Below are positions 46,416 to 59,816 of a stretch of 64,000 bases of DNA, in pieces; within the stretch, counting starts at the first letter, position 1; every line of letters starts with the position of its first letter. The notes beneath the pieces are model-generated. The model was not told the origin of the DNA, searched no databases, and worked only from the letters and a program-made list of their open reading frames with translations. The stretch is taken from assembly GCF_000471905.2 (NCBI RefSeq), contig NW_006499617.1, positions 5,088,047 to 5,152,046 on the forward strand, given 5' to 3'. This stretch comes from Amborella trichopoda. Taxonomy: Eukaryota > Streptophyta > Magnoliopsida > Amborellales > Amborellaceae. The translations under genes were made by a program, and so were the position numbers.

Positions 46416-46985
46416 CCCAAAGTAAGTTTTGCCTAAATGAGTAGATAGATAGATAGTAAATCTGGTAAAACAAACGTTACTAACTTCTTTTTAAATTCTT
46501 GGGCCGAAGACCAGGAGGAATGCCTTTTCTTCCCATTACAAGCAAAAATGAAACCTAAAAGATTTCCTACTCTTGCGAGTATACTATCCATTTACTCACT
46601 CGAAAAAATTTGTAGTGTTGATATCTTTTATATTCCAAATTTTGGGGATGTGATCTCTAGAATCCAGCAATCAAGCTGGGAGGATAAAAAATATATCTCT
46701 CACTCTCTATGTGCCTAAAAAAAGCCATCCCAAGATTGTGCTAGAGCTATCCAATTTTTGGAGGGAATGACCTTGATGTTCAAGAAAATGAAATCTAATT
46801 TTTATCATCTAACTATGATTAGATGGATCCCAAAATTTGAAATCACAAAAAATCTCCCAAGTATTTTGCCAGAGAGTTCTTATATAGTGTGCTCCGGAAG
46901 GAGCATAGTATATTTTCTCAAAATAAAAAAGAAAGACTAGAGATTGCACATGCTCATGAATGAAAAGGTGAAGGACTTCAAAGCT
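46416..46985 (+). promoter_or_regulatory. Upstream region of GST copy 1, shared with 56650-57165
   Basis: Aligns with 56650-57165: CTCACTCTCTATGTGCCTAA, then ATCCAATTTTTGGAGGGA, CAAGTATTTTGCCAGAGAG and the small palindrome TGCTCC..GGAGCATAGTATAT (46890-46915). A reading frame at 46758-46940 is part of this non-coding block. It marks a duplication unit of the GST locus. Confidence 0.7.
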
Positions 46986-47003
46986 TCGAGACCCTCAAAA
47001 TTT

Positions 47004-47011
47004 CTATAAAA
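47004..47011 (+). promoter_or_regulatory. TATA box of GST copy 1
   Basis: CTATAAAAGAGG, 42 bp before the ATG at 47046. Spacing fits a plant promoter with a very short leader. Confidence 0.55.
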
Positions 47012-47045
47012 GAGGGGCCAAGTTGTATTGCTTACTCGCATAAAA

Positions 47046-48907
47046 ATGGCGTCCAAAGAGCAAATTTGTTCATTTGTTCATTGGAAACTTTTGCTAGCCC
47101 ATTTGTTCACAGGGTACAACTCGCCCTGAGCCTAAAGGGAATTGAGCATGAATACATAAAAGAAGACCTCAAAAACAAGAGTCCTCTTCTTTTGGAAGCC
47201 AACCCTGTGAAAAAGAAGGTCCCTGTGCTCATTCATGGTGAAAAACCCATTTGTGAATCAGTGGTGATATTAGAATACATAGAGGAAACCTGGCTGGATA
47301 ATCCCATTTTGCCCAAAGATCTCTATGAGAGGGCTCAAGCTCGATTCTGGGCAAAGTTCATCGATGGGAAGGTAATATTTGTAATTTATTGTTGCACGAT
47401 ATATTGAAGGTCTTAAGACTCTTGAAATCTAGATATGCAAGTTTTTAGATTGAATTTGTGGATTAGATGAGTACCAAGTATTTTCTCTTAATGACTAGGT
47501 CTCAACCATGAGGTTGATGTCATATATTGACAATAAAAGTGAAAAAGTGAAAGAAAGAAGGATCAAAGATGGATCTTATGTTTTATGAAGGACTGTTTTT
47601 ATTCTTAATATAGTTATTTTTGGGCTATGCATGCTTGTAACACCTTCAAAGACAGCTTAAATCCCAATTCCATCTTTTTTATCATGTTATTTATTCTAAA
47701 TCTACTTTCGAAAATTATTTATTTATGTGGACCTTGATTATTTTATAAACCATTTTAAGAGTGAATGTTTGATAATATGTAATTCATGCTCTATTTTTTA
47801 CGATTCATAGTAATTCTTTGTGGATCATTGATCTGCACTATTATTTGAGCATGGACTGAAAGCTGCAATGCATCCAAAACAATTTTGAACTTTCCCATGT
47901 CCTAAATCTTTTTCCCTCTCATAAGTACCTCTGGTTTTTAAGAGATTTTGGACCCGTGAATTCATTTCCATGAATGACAATGTCATCCTGGAAACCAAGG
48001 GAAAAATATTTATTCGCCCCATATTTCGGTAGGCCAACGACCATTTTAGGCCCTTGGAATGACCATAAAATTCTTCAATTCTTTGATAGATAGAAAAAGT
48101 ATATAAAAGGGTGCAACTTTTCTTTTAGAAATAAAGTTGCTGTAATCTACGCTTTTTAGTTTTTGAGTGATTTAAATACAGATCTTAAAATGTTTTCAAA
48201 AATACGAAATGCTCGTGTAAATTACAAAGAAGGTTGATCAACCTGCATTTTTTTTATCTTTTCAAAATTGCCTCTAGGTCTGAGTATGGAATCCATGGTC
48301 CAAATTTTAACTTTTTGCTTTTTAGTTAGTTGGCCAGTACCCCAAGCTTTAGGATTATACCTTACTAATGTAAAAACTAAACAAAAAAATAAAATAAAAA
48401 ATTTCATGGTCCAGACCTAAATCACTCTTTTATTTTTAGACATTATCTTAAAAGGCGTGTCACTTCTTGACCACCAAACCAATCCACCCTCCCAAATTAA
48501 CTTGCAGATCCATTTGATAAAGCGCGTTTTGTTCTTTTCTCCGAACAGATTGTGTCTGCTTGTTGGACTGCCTACAGCACGCAAGGGGCACAACAGGCGA
48601 AGGCCCTTGAAGAAGCTCAAGATGCCCTGAAAATCCTAAAGGAGGGATCAAGGGGAAGTTTTTCAGTGGAGAAAATATTGGATTTTTAGACATAGTTGCA
48701 AATTTTCTAAGCTTGTGGATGGGAGCTCTAGGGGAAGCTGCAAATATAAAGTATTATGATGCTGAGAAGACCCCATGTATTCATTCTTGGATTCAAGACT
48801 TCAGAAACGTTGAGGTTGCGAAGAAGAGCCTTCCTTCTCATGATATGCTTGTTGCCTTCTTGAAAGGTCACCTTGAGGCCTTACTTGCTGCCCCAACTTC
48901 CTCCTAA
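47046..48907 (+). pseudogene. Tau-class glutathione S-transferase, copy 1, two frameshifts
   Basis: Cytosolic enzyme of the plant-specific tau class that conjugates glutathione to electrophiles. Exon 1 is 47046-47371 and exon 2 48549-48907, split by a 1177-bp GT..AG intron after the WAKFIDGK codons, the usual tau position. Thioredoxin-like domain: catalytic Ser in [12 protein letters not shown], then IPVL-equivalent [20 protein letters not shown] with the Glu-Ser glutathione site. C-terminal helical domain: ENIGFLDIVANFLSLWMGAL to LEALLAAPTSS. The total (about 220 residues) is normal. Two breaks: the only plausible ATG (MASKEQ) is out of frame with the rest, with the shift between about 47065 and 47085; and one base is missing near 48655 between KEGSRG and KFFSGE. 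All else is conserved, so either a young pseudogene or assembly errors are possible. A likely polyadenylation signal is at 48967. Confidence 0.85.
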
Positions 48908-48966
48908 TCAAGGAAAATGGTTTCATTTAATTGTGTTGGTTGGAGTTAAAAAAATGTATTAGGTGC

Positions 48967-48972
48967 AATAAA
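48967..48972 (+). terminator. Polyadenylation signal of GST copy 1
   Basis: AATAAA, 60 bp after the stop codon. Position-based inference. Confidence 0.45.
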
Positions 48973-51529
48973 GATTTGAGGTTTCCTCATAAAAGCTAGA
49001 AAAGGTAAAATCTATCTTTTCTTGTGTTCGAATAATGTTGGCCCTTGGCCTTATTTTCTTTAAGCTTGTTTTATGATAATATAAACCGTGGTTCACTCTT
49101 GCTTTTTTTTTTATGCACATTTATTACTAAGGGAATATCAATGAATAAAGAGGAGTTTTGACTTCAAAATTTATTTCTCGAACCCTTATCTATCGTAATT
49201 TTCTGCACTCTCTTTCTCTTTCTCTCTCAATAGCAAATCTTACTGCTTTCTCTCTCTCTTAGCCTACAGTCTTACTCTCTCCCCCAGAAAGCCTACTCTC
49301 TCTTTCTCGAATAAAGTCAGTGGTACCGATCTCTCTCTCTTTCTCCCTCTATGTATCTCTTTACACAAACAATCATAATAACTTCTTTCTCTATACAAAA
49401 CAAATTTTAGTCATCCCTCTCCCTCCCTCTGTTCGTAGAAATCCAAAGTCATAATCATAACTAGTATCCAAAATTTCATTAATCCAAATAGGGAATTGAT
49501 GGGGACCGACCAGTTTCTTGGTAGGGAATTGATCTGATTTTGACGGACCCATACCCACATCCGTTATAGAATTGGGTGAGTTGTTGGAGAAGCAGATGAT
49601 CCGGATTACTTGAGTGACACTAGTTCTCACCTATTTTTATTTTTGTTTTTCAAAATTAAAAATCTTATTTAGTGTTTTTGGGGAATGATTCTTATAATAG
49701 AGGATTGGATAGATTCTCACTTCTAGATAACCACTTCATCCATCCAAACTAGACCTTCAAATGGCCGGTTCACCGAGTAATTCTAATCGCCCGGTCAAGA
49801 TATAATATATTACATAATATAAAATATAATATATTTTGTTGTATAATATATTTTATGTATGTAATAGAGATTTGCAATATAATATATATTATATATTGTT
49901 TTATATCTAATATAAAAATAATATTTAATATGTAATATTTTAACAATATTTAAATAAACATGACTTTGTATTTCAACCTATTGAGCAAGTTATCCCATTT
50001 CCAGGGGATATTTACCTTCCAGTTATCAAGAAAGCCCTTAAAGCAAGAGATCACTCGACTCAAACATGGTGAGTCGACTCAAGGACATGCATATTAATCA
50101 AAAAAATTATAACAATTATGGTTGAAGTTTAAATATTCGGTTCGGGCTCATGACTTGGGCCTTGCTTGAGGTAAGTAACTCAAGAGAGACCGCATAGACT
50201 TGCATGATCATGAAAATGCTTTAAAAATATGCAAAATACAAACTAATTTTTTTAAAAAACGTCTCAAAAAAAGGAAAGGGAGACATAGAGAGAGAGAGAG
50301 ATTTTGGGTTTTTTTGTTTTTGTTTTTTTTCAACGGTAGGGAAGGGACAGAGATTAACTACTGGGTCATAAGATGGAGAAACATGAAACAAGAGGATTTC
50401 CGATCTGTATTAATAGAAACCTGTATATATTTCTTGTGTAATATCGTCTTATCTTTTCTTTTCTTTTCTTTGCAACAAAATTAAGAAGGTACATTCATTC
50501 ATACATGGTTTGTAACCCCTGTAAGTTGGGAGCCTTATACACAATTCTATATACAGAAAAATATTGAGAAATACAGTTTGCTCACATGTTATCAAAGCAC
50601 GATTTTGATCTACTAGTTTGATCTTGCTCGTTTAGACAAAGCAACGTTTGCTTTGGGAGAAGAAGTTTTCTGATCTATGGTTGTTTGTTTTCCGATCGTC
50701 TTATCAGAATCCTGCTGACCGTTGCAAACAATTTTTCCGACACTATTTTTTTCTAGTGACCTTGTTTTTCTCGTGAAATCAGAGGTTGAGTTATAGCTCC
50801 GTTTTAATCCATCGTTTTCATGCCCTGAAACCCCATCCTCATGCTTCCTCCATTGTATTCAAGACCACACCAGTCACCTCTACCATCTCTATGACATCCC
50901 AATACCGCCGAAAAACATGTGTATGTTAGCAAACTCACCTTGCCCATAGGATGACTCCGAGTTACTCGGCTGTGTCCGAGGAGACCTGGCCGAGTCTCAA
51001 AATGTTAATGGGTAGCATTGTTGGACTGTAGATCACTACTCGGCCAAGTCCAAGTAGACTTGATCTAGTTTCAAAATGCTGATGGGTAGCATAGTTAGAC
51101 AGTAGATTGCAAAGAGCTAGAGCTTTTCCAGAACGATTAGCTTTTTGTTTTTTCATGATTTTTCAAGGCCATGAACCCTAATTTATAGAGAGAAGAAAAG
51201 ATGTGGTTCGCCAACTTTTGGCTTTCTTTTTTAAAATATTTGAGAAGTGGCCCTAAATATCTAAAAGATAAGGGAGTTATCCACTATTTATTGGAAAAGA
51301 GATTTTTTCTCTTTAAACGAACTGTTAAAGATAAATAATAATTATTATAAGTTTTAAAAATATTAATCAAAATAAATAAATAAATAAAATATATGGTATA
51401 TGTGAAGCCCAAAGCCACACACGCGTACAAACAAAAACTACGGGGGAGAGCATGTTTAAAGTTCGGCTAAACCCATTGTAAAGCCTCTGACTCCACATTG
51501 TTTAACTTCTGTGCTCCATTTAAAACGAA
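48973..51529. other. Intergenic region between the two GST copies
   Basis: No gene recognised. It holds a pyrimidine-rich stretch (about 49190-49370), an AT-rich run of ATATAATATA-type repeats (49800-49935) and a 75-bp tandem duplication (TCAAAATGYTRATGGGTAGC at 50996 and 51071). A reading frame at 49391-49630 on the minus strand has no family features. Confidence 0.5.
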
Positions 51530-51725
51530 AAACTAATCTCCGTAACTAGATAAAATCCAATCTTCTTAAGCAGCTATAAAAAAGAAAAGAACAATCTCCA
51601 TAGCCAGATATATATCTCAAGAAAATAAGCAATCTCCACAGCTCGATATAAAAAAGAAAGAACAAAAAAAATTCAATCTCCTTAACTAGATAAAACAAAC
51701 AACAACAATCACCATAACTAGAAGA
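51530..51725 (-). repeat. Short repeats in the presumed 3' UTR of GST copy 2
   Basis: Units with CAATCTCCATAACTAGATA and variants recur about five times with a spacing of 40-60 bp, directly downstream of the minus-strand GST stop. Confidence 0.6.
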
Positions 51726-51729
51726 CACC

Positions 51730-52951
<1,222 letters not shown>

Positions 52952-54476
52952 TCTTGTGTTTGCCTTGCCGATGTGTGAGTGTCCCTCCCCATTTTATAGT
53001 TTTAAGGTACCCAATATTCCATGGGGTTTTGAGCTTTTGCAAGACTTTTCAAAACCACAACAATAATTTCCAAATAATTAAAAAGAAAGAAAAACAAAAG
53101 CAGTTAAGAGTAGACGACTTGCACATGGGCTAGCCCAGTAATATAAAGTAAAAAGGGAAAAGGACAAAATAACTCATGCTCCCAAGGAATCAAAGTGTTC
53201 ATTTACTCAATCAACAAAATCCAAATCTAAGAGCACTTTTTAGGACCCCAAATTTTAGAGGTTAATCTGTTCAACTTATATAATTTACTCAATTAGAAAA
53301 AACAAATTTCATTCTCTATGGGATTGAGATATATTATACCTAAAAATTGAATAGAAACCATCAAATTTTTGAAAGATGAGATCTACGTATTAGGGAGCTC
53401 AAAATCCAAATCTCTCTTCTGAATAAAATCATATATTGGTATTTAGGTGGTTCCCAAAATTTAAAATAAAGAAAATCTTCCCAAGTTAATCTTTTGACCA
53501 AGGGAGTAAAAGTACAGTATGCTCCAGTGGGAACATAGTGTATGCCATCTTAAAGTAGTGGTCGGTTCAATATCTCAGCGAGAGACATAACAAACACATA
53601 CACTACTTTGACATTATTAATAAAAGAATTAAAAAAGAAACTTTGATGGTCACGATGCTTTCTTGTTTAATAAAATCCATAGATGGCCAAAGACTTCTTT
53701 CTTGTGGAGTGTTTGGAGCAATTCATCGATTAAACTTATATTCCATGCCATATTTATTATGTTAAATAGAACAAATTTATAAACCCATACTTGCTCTCCA
53801 AGTAATTTCCATGACTATATATTAAAAAAAAAAAAAGAGAGTAATTTCCATGACCATTGACCTTAAATTTAATACTTTCGCAACCATCAGCTATTACATA
53901 TTTTCACCTAATCCACTTTTACTTAGCTAAATAAATACGCTGGTTCTTGGATGCCTAGGTACATTGCATTTCCATCTTAATTTAAGAAGAAAAATATTTC
54001 ATTGACTTCCTTACTAAGGGCGAATAAGTAGGATGTGAGACTTAAGTTCAAACACATTGAAACTTCGACCAGTATACTATGCTCCCTTGGGTGCACACTG
54101 TACACTTATCTCCCTTTGGTAGAATACTAATTTTTTTGTCCAAAATTTTGGCAACCAGTCATAGATTCAAACAAAAAGAATTTGAATTCTGTGTTTTCTA
54201 ATATTTAGATCTCACCCTTCATACTGTAAACTTATTTAGAGAATGTAGTTTTGATGTATAGCATATGGGATGAACATGTTACATCCCCAAAATTTGGGAT
54301 CCAAAAAATACACCTAGATTAGGTTTTGCCTGAGGGATTATATGGATAGTGTCCTCCCTTGGGTGCATGAAGTCTGTTGCGGTCCAATCTTTCTCATTAA
54401 AACTCGTTCTAAAGGCTTTCAAGCCGCTTTCCATTAAGTACATGGAGAGCTTTCTATTTTCTAAATACTTTCAAGA
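52952..54476. other. Upstream side of GST copy 2 and intergenic DNA
   Basis: Contains several relatives of the TGCTCC..GGGAGCATA palindrome and of the ATTAGGTTTTGCCTGAGGG segment (near 53515, 54075, 54320) that also lie upstream of GST copy 1. These point to repeated duplication at this locus. No gene seen. Confidence 0.45.
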
Positions 54477-54960
54477 AGCTTTCTATGTTTCCATATGCCA
54501 CTAGGTAAAGGGAATTATATAGGCCACCCCTCTCTCGGTCATCTAATTTGAATGGACGATCGAGATGACCAATATCTCGTTTAAACACTGTTGTATATTT
54601 TTTCCTGCAAAATATACTGACTCCAAATTTTGGGCCTCCAATCTTCTGATTGGCTTGCACCTGTGAAAATATCCCTAAACCTTTTAGGAACAGTTTGATC
54701 ATTTTAGTTATCAAAAATATTTTCTTAGTACTTTTTTAGGTGCGCCACTTTGCGATGATCATACATACTAAAATTCATATTCATTGGATTTGTACAAAAA
54801 AGTTATAAATTAAATATCTTGAGCCATCAAATCTAGATGGATGGTCAAGGATCATTTGTCACAGTATGGCTGAAGGTAACCAAGCCATTTATCTAAATGC
54901 AATGTCTAGGAGAGAGTGGCGTATATAAATTTCCTATACCTAGTGGCCTGTAGAAAGCTT
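54477..54960. mobile_element. Fold-back MITE, 484 bp
   Basis: Left arm AGCTTTCTATG, CCACTAGGTAAAGGGAATTA and GGCCACCCCTCTC. Right arm GAGAGAGTGGCGTATATAAA and CCTATACCTAGTGGCC..TAGAAAGCTT. The centre at about 54670-54695 (CCCTAAACCTTTTAGG) resembles the centre of the MITEs at 370, 1790 and 37640. The minus-strand reading frame at 54454-54714 is one arm of the hairpin and not a gene. Confidence 0.75.
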
Positions 54961-56211
54961 TCTCTTAAGTCTATCATGGCTAAAAATTGGACTTCCCATT
55001 AAATACCATTTTCCACTCCATATCCTATTTAAAAGAAAGAAAGTTATTTGTTAAGAGTTAAGACATTAAGCAAAGTCCATCATTAATGAAAATTTAAAAT
55101 TCCCATCAAGTATTAACATAGGGCTCCATCAAAATAAATACAAAAAATACTCTAATTAAGATGGGTACGAATCTCAAAATCTAATATGGAAGTTTATTTC
55201 CGATTTGAAGAATAGGAGGAATTTAAAAGATAGAATTAAAAAATAGGAAAATATCTCAATATTTTTTATTTTAAGGTTTCATTCTTGATAAACTCAAAGT
55301 TTCAAAAGATATCTTCTAACCCCCTCACCACTTTAAACATATTTTTAAACAAAACAAATGTGAGAAAGACATGTTCTTTCTAAACCCAATTCTTTTTCTC
55401 TCTTCACTTATATACCACAAACTTCTCTCTTCCTACATTCACTCTCTCTGTCCTCCGGTATTTTTTCAATCACCTCTCTCTCTCTCCTCCCGATAACCTC
55501 TCACCTCTATGAAGCCCTTCTCTTTTTCTCTAGAAGTTCGGGAGGATGACTTTTAGAAAAGGCATGTCTTTTTAGATTTGTCTGGCCTCAAAAAATAAAT
55601 TTAAATTAGTTGAGGGGGTTAGAAGAAATAAAATCTACAAATTGTTGTGTTCGAAAATATCTTTTAAAACCTTGAGTCTATTGTGAAATAAAACATAAAT
55701 ATAAAATGTATGAAGATATTTTCCCTTAAAAAGTTGGGTAACAGTTAAATAAAAATTTCATAAAATATAAAATAAGTAAAATATATTGCATCATTTTTCA
55801 TTGAAAATATTACAATTTTCATCTAAAGCCTGAAAATATATATTTATCCATAGTTATGAATTTAAATTTTTTAAAAAGAAGTACAAATGAGCAATTTATA
55901 AATACTTGAAAATTATGAAAATAAACGGTCCAAATAACTTTTTACAAAATCTTGAAAATAAACGGTTGAGCACTGTAACGTCCTCAAGACTCATGTTACC
56001 TACTCTTTTGTCGAATACAGAACAACAATAAAATAATGTCCTTCTGGTCTTTAGCTTATAGACCAAAAAATGGAGAGTGAGAGATATGGCTTTCTGGTCT
56101 TAAGCTTATAGACCAAGAAATTGAGAGAGAGATATAATGAGAAATCTTAATTAGAAATTATAGATAATGCGTTACAAGATACTCTACTTTTATTACTTAA
56201 TTTTCTTTTGA
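54961..56211. other. AT-rich intergenic DNA
   Basis: No gene recognised. A short direct repeat of CTTTCTGGTCTTAAGCTTAT / TGGTCTTTAGCTTATAGACC lies at about 56045-56120. Confidence 0.5.
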
Positions 56212-56665
56212 ATATGTATACATCTCTTTTGACTTTAAATCTTTTTCTATCATATGCATATATCACTAGTGGAAGTTTTATCAGAAGTAGTAGATAGACA
56301 ATATACTCCGATAAAGTCTTTAAATTTTTTTTTTACATGTATATATCTCTTTTGACTTTAAATCTTTTTCGCATATATCACTAGTGGAAGTTTTACCTGA
56401 AGTAGTAGATAGACAATATACTCCTACAAAGACTTAAAATTTCTTTTTTATATGTATACATCTCTTTCTATCATATGCATATATCACTAGTGGAAGTTTT
56501 ACCTGAAGTAGTAGATAGACAATATACTCCTACAAAGACTTTAATTTTTTTTTATATGTATACATCTCTTTTGACTTTAAATCTTTTTCTATCATATGCA
56601 TATATCACTAGTTGAAGTTTTACCTGAAGTAGTAGATAGACAATATAATCCTACAAGAGTAGTAA
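56212..56665. repeat. ~115-bp tandem repeat, four copies
   Basis: Units start near 56212, 56336, 56452 and 56556 with TATGTATACATCTCTTTTGA or a close variant and contain CATATATCACTAGTGGAAGT and AGTAGTAGATAGACAATATA. Lengths differ by internal deletions (copies 2 and 3 lack parts of the CTTTTTCTATCATATG segment). Confidence 0.85.
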
Positions 56666-57165
56666 ATGTTTTGGGTAAAATAAACATTACTAATAACCTC
56701 CATTTCAAACTATAAGAAAAATAAAACCCAAATGATTTCCTACCCTTGCATGAGTATGCTATCTATTTATTCCCTTGGGAAGATTTGTACTGTGGATATC
56801 ATTTAGATTTCAAATATTGGGATGTGATCTATAGAACCAAGCAACAGAGCTCAAAGGAAAAATAATTTAACTCACTCTCTATGTGCCTAAAAAATGGCAT
56901 CCCAAGATCGCGTTGGAGCCATCCAATTTTTGGAGGGATTGATCTAGATGTTCAAGAATTGGAAATCTTATTTTTATCATCTTATTATAATTAGATGGAA
57001 TCTAAATTCCAAAATTTCAAATCATAAAAAATCTCTCAAGTATTTTGCCAGAGAGAGTAAATATATAATGTGCTCCTGAGGGAGCATAGTATATGCTCTC
57101 AAAATAAAAAAGAAAGACTGTTACACATGGTCATAAATGAAAAGGTCAAGGATTGACTTCAAAGG
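56650..57165 (+). repeat. Orphan copy of the GST upstream region
   Basis: Matches 46416-46985 in the same orientation. Where the GST TATA and coding region should follow, the sequence changes to unrelated DNA (57170-57340) and then to a copia LTR. No GST exon is found, so the gene body was lost or never included in the duplication. Confidence 0.7.
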
Positions 57166-57339
57166 CCGTAGGAAATGGGAGGCAAAACTAGAGGTATTCT
57201 GGTTAATGAATTTTCAATCAACATTTTCTTTTAAAAAGAAGGCACAAGCACAACTAGAAGTTTCTAGAAGTAAGTTAAACTATGCTCGAGAATATTTTTT
57301 TTTTATTCAACCTAATACTATGCTAACTCGCATAAAAAG

Positions 57340-59210
57340 ATAGAATATAAAACAACACAACAATAAAATAAAAATCAACCACTTGATACCATTTATTCAA
57401 CCAAATATTATACTTGAGAATATAAAAATAAAAGAGAGCAAGTAAGTTAAAAAGAAGATGCCGAAGATTACCTCAACCGGGCTTATTACACTCCACACCG
57501 AGTCACCACATCCAATAGCGTGGGATCAGCGGTCTAACTTCAATCTCAAACCGGGAAAACTAATTTCGGCCAAACTAGGTAACCACCCTTAAATTTCTAC
57601 AAAACCCTAACCTCAAAATTAACTAAAGCTTTAACCCTGATTTCCCAAACCCTTAGTATCTTTAGGTCAAGAGAGAGAGAGAATAGTAGAATTAGGGTTG
57701 GGGCGTGCCCCTATGAAACTTTTAGAGAGAGAAAGTTAGAGAGAAAAAATCTAGGAGGAGAGAGAGAGGGACGTGGCCCCTAGGGAGGAGAGAGAGAGAG
57801 TTTATGGGAGAGAGAGGTGTGTAGAGATGGGGGGAGAGCACCCCTATTTATAGTGAAAATTAGGTCTAGGGTTTCTTTAGGATTTCTCATAGTTTGCCCT
57901 TTTTTTTAGATTGAATATGGATCGTTGATCAAGGTGATTCGTGGGGTGAGAGATCTGAGCCATCCATTCTATAGATGGGCCATCAACATTATGAAAGGTG
58001 CATGAACCATTATCTCCCTTTCTTTAAACCATTTTCCCATCAATATATTTAAATAAATTAAATCCATTAAAGAGATCATGCATTCCATAAAATTGCATTA
58101 TCCATCTCATATATTCCATAAGAATATATCAAGTTAACATTTACTATCTTAAATAGATAAGATATGGTCAATATTTACTATATTACAAATTGACCATATG
58201 TCATAAGATACACTTTCCATATTTAAATAACTTAAACACAAAGCTATCAAAAAAAAGAAACCAAAGGGGTGGGGCTTGCCACCCCTATGTGGCACATGTG
58301 GGCCCCACCCACATGCCACACGGTGGGCCCATGTGCACTATGGGCCCCCATGGAATTTTATAAAAAAAAATTTAATATATATTTGAATTTTTACAATTTT
58401 GTAAAATCAATAACTGTATTTTTATAAGCCCAACAAGCATACATAAAATATTGAGAGATTCATAAAAAGTCAAATAATAAAACTAAAATCATTTCAATAA
58501 TAAAATGAACACAATTAAATTAATATGATGGGAAAATGATTCATATGGTTTTAGGAATTCAAACTATAATAATGGGGAACTCCACCTTCAACTATAGACT
58601 ACAGACCACATTAGCTTTATCGAATTGATCCAGTGTTTCCCATGACCCACAGTCCATGCAGAGGCTCATTAGCGAGTCACCAAAGTCAGGACGATGAATC
58701 AAGGGGTCGCAATCCCAGTCTGTGGATTACAAGTCCTCCCCCAAAGACGAGTCAAGGTCTCCACGATCTGATGTGACCAGAATTCTATGGCGCATAGGGG
58801 TATCTCTCGCACATGTATACGCTTCACCCAAAAGTAGATATATGGCTTTCCCGAACGATCTATTGATATGCATGCTATGTGATAGAACATGGATGAGGTT
58901 TTGTCCCCTGTCTCAGTAGGCCTACCACCACACACAAGGGTCACACAATCCCTTGGCTCACTCATCTAGGCTAAGCTCTGACCTCATCAAGGTCTAACCC
59001 AAAACCCTCCTCGGTTAATTCTTTATGCCTAGGTACCTTGAGTTTTCCAAACGACTGGCCTAGATTGATAAGCACAGTTCTGTATAAGCAAACATCATTC
59101 GTTTAGTATGGTCCTCGAAGGACCACACTCCCACTAAGTTTATGTTTCACTATAATAAAAGTATTTCAATACACGTTCATTAGGCCTTTAAAGGCCACAT
59201 AAACCCAACA
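57340..59210 (-). repeat. 3' LTR of the copia element, truncated at its far end
   Basis: Begins TGTTGGGTTTATGTGGCC on the minus strand at 59210, directly after the GCCAAGTGAGAGA tract. It contains a TATA-like TATAAATAGGGGTGC on the minus strand (about 57842-57857) followed by a GA-rich leader. Its final ~130 bp, present at 63273-63405 in the 5' LTR, are missing; at 57340 it meets non-LTR sequence. Confidence 0.75.
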
Positions 59211-59657
59211 TCTCTCACTTGGCCTTTGAAGGCCTTGGATTCTCTCTTCCTCACTTTCTCTCATCCCCATCGCTCTCATATGTCTTACAAAAATATTAGG
59301 GACAACTCCCTCAGTCAGAGGGTCTACAATCATCAAATCTGTAGAGATGTAACGGATCTCGATTTCTTTCAATCTCATCTCATTTCTCAGATGATAAAAA
59401 TAACGTTTCATATGCTTGGAGTTCTTGTGAAACTGAGGCTCCTTAAAGACACAAATAGCCGCAGTGTTGTTGCAGAAAATTCTCACTACCTCACAACGTA
59501 CAGGATGAAAATTAAGTTGATTAAGAAACTTTTTAATCCACACAACCTCCTTGGCTGCTAGATAGCATGCCACATACTCGGATTCCATGGTGGACAAGGC
59601 TACAATATCTTGTTTATTTGATTTCCAAGAAACCGCACTCCCTCCAAACATAAACAC
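59166..59657 (-). pseudogene. Copia RNase H, C-terminal end of pol
   Basis: [20 protein letters not shown] and [20 protein letters not shown] (about 59640-59520) are the copia RNase H signature, followed by [20 protein letters not shown] and [18 protein letters not shown]. The frame runs on into the LTR and stops at 59166-59168. The final ~15 codons are LTR-encoded. Confidence 0.85.
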
Positions 59658-59816
59658 ATACCCAGATGTAGACTACGCATCATCTAAATCTGCGAGATAG
59701 CTTGCATCTGAATATCTCTCTATTGTTATTTCAGTTCATCCCTTATATGTGAGAGCATAGTTCATGGTTCCCTTTAAATATCTGAGAATTCTTTTTACAC
59801 CTTTCCAATGCTCCTC

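Noticed and set aside
47066-47407. A 113-codon GST reading frame starting at TTG
   Set aside because: TTG is not a normal plant start, and the frame runs past the splice donor at 47372 into the intron.
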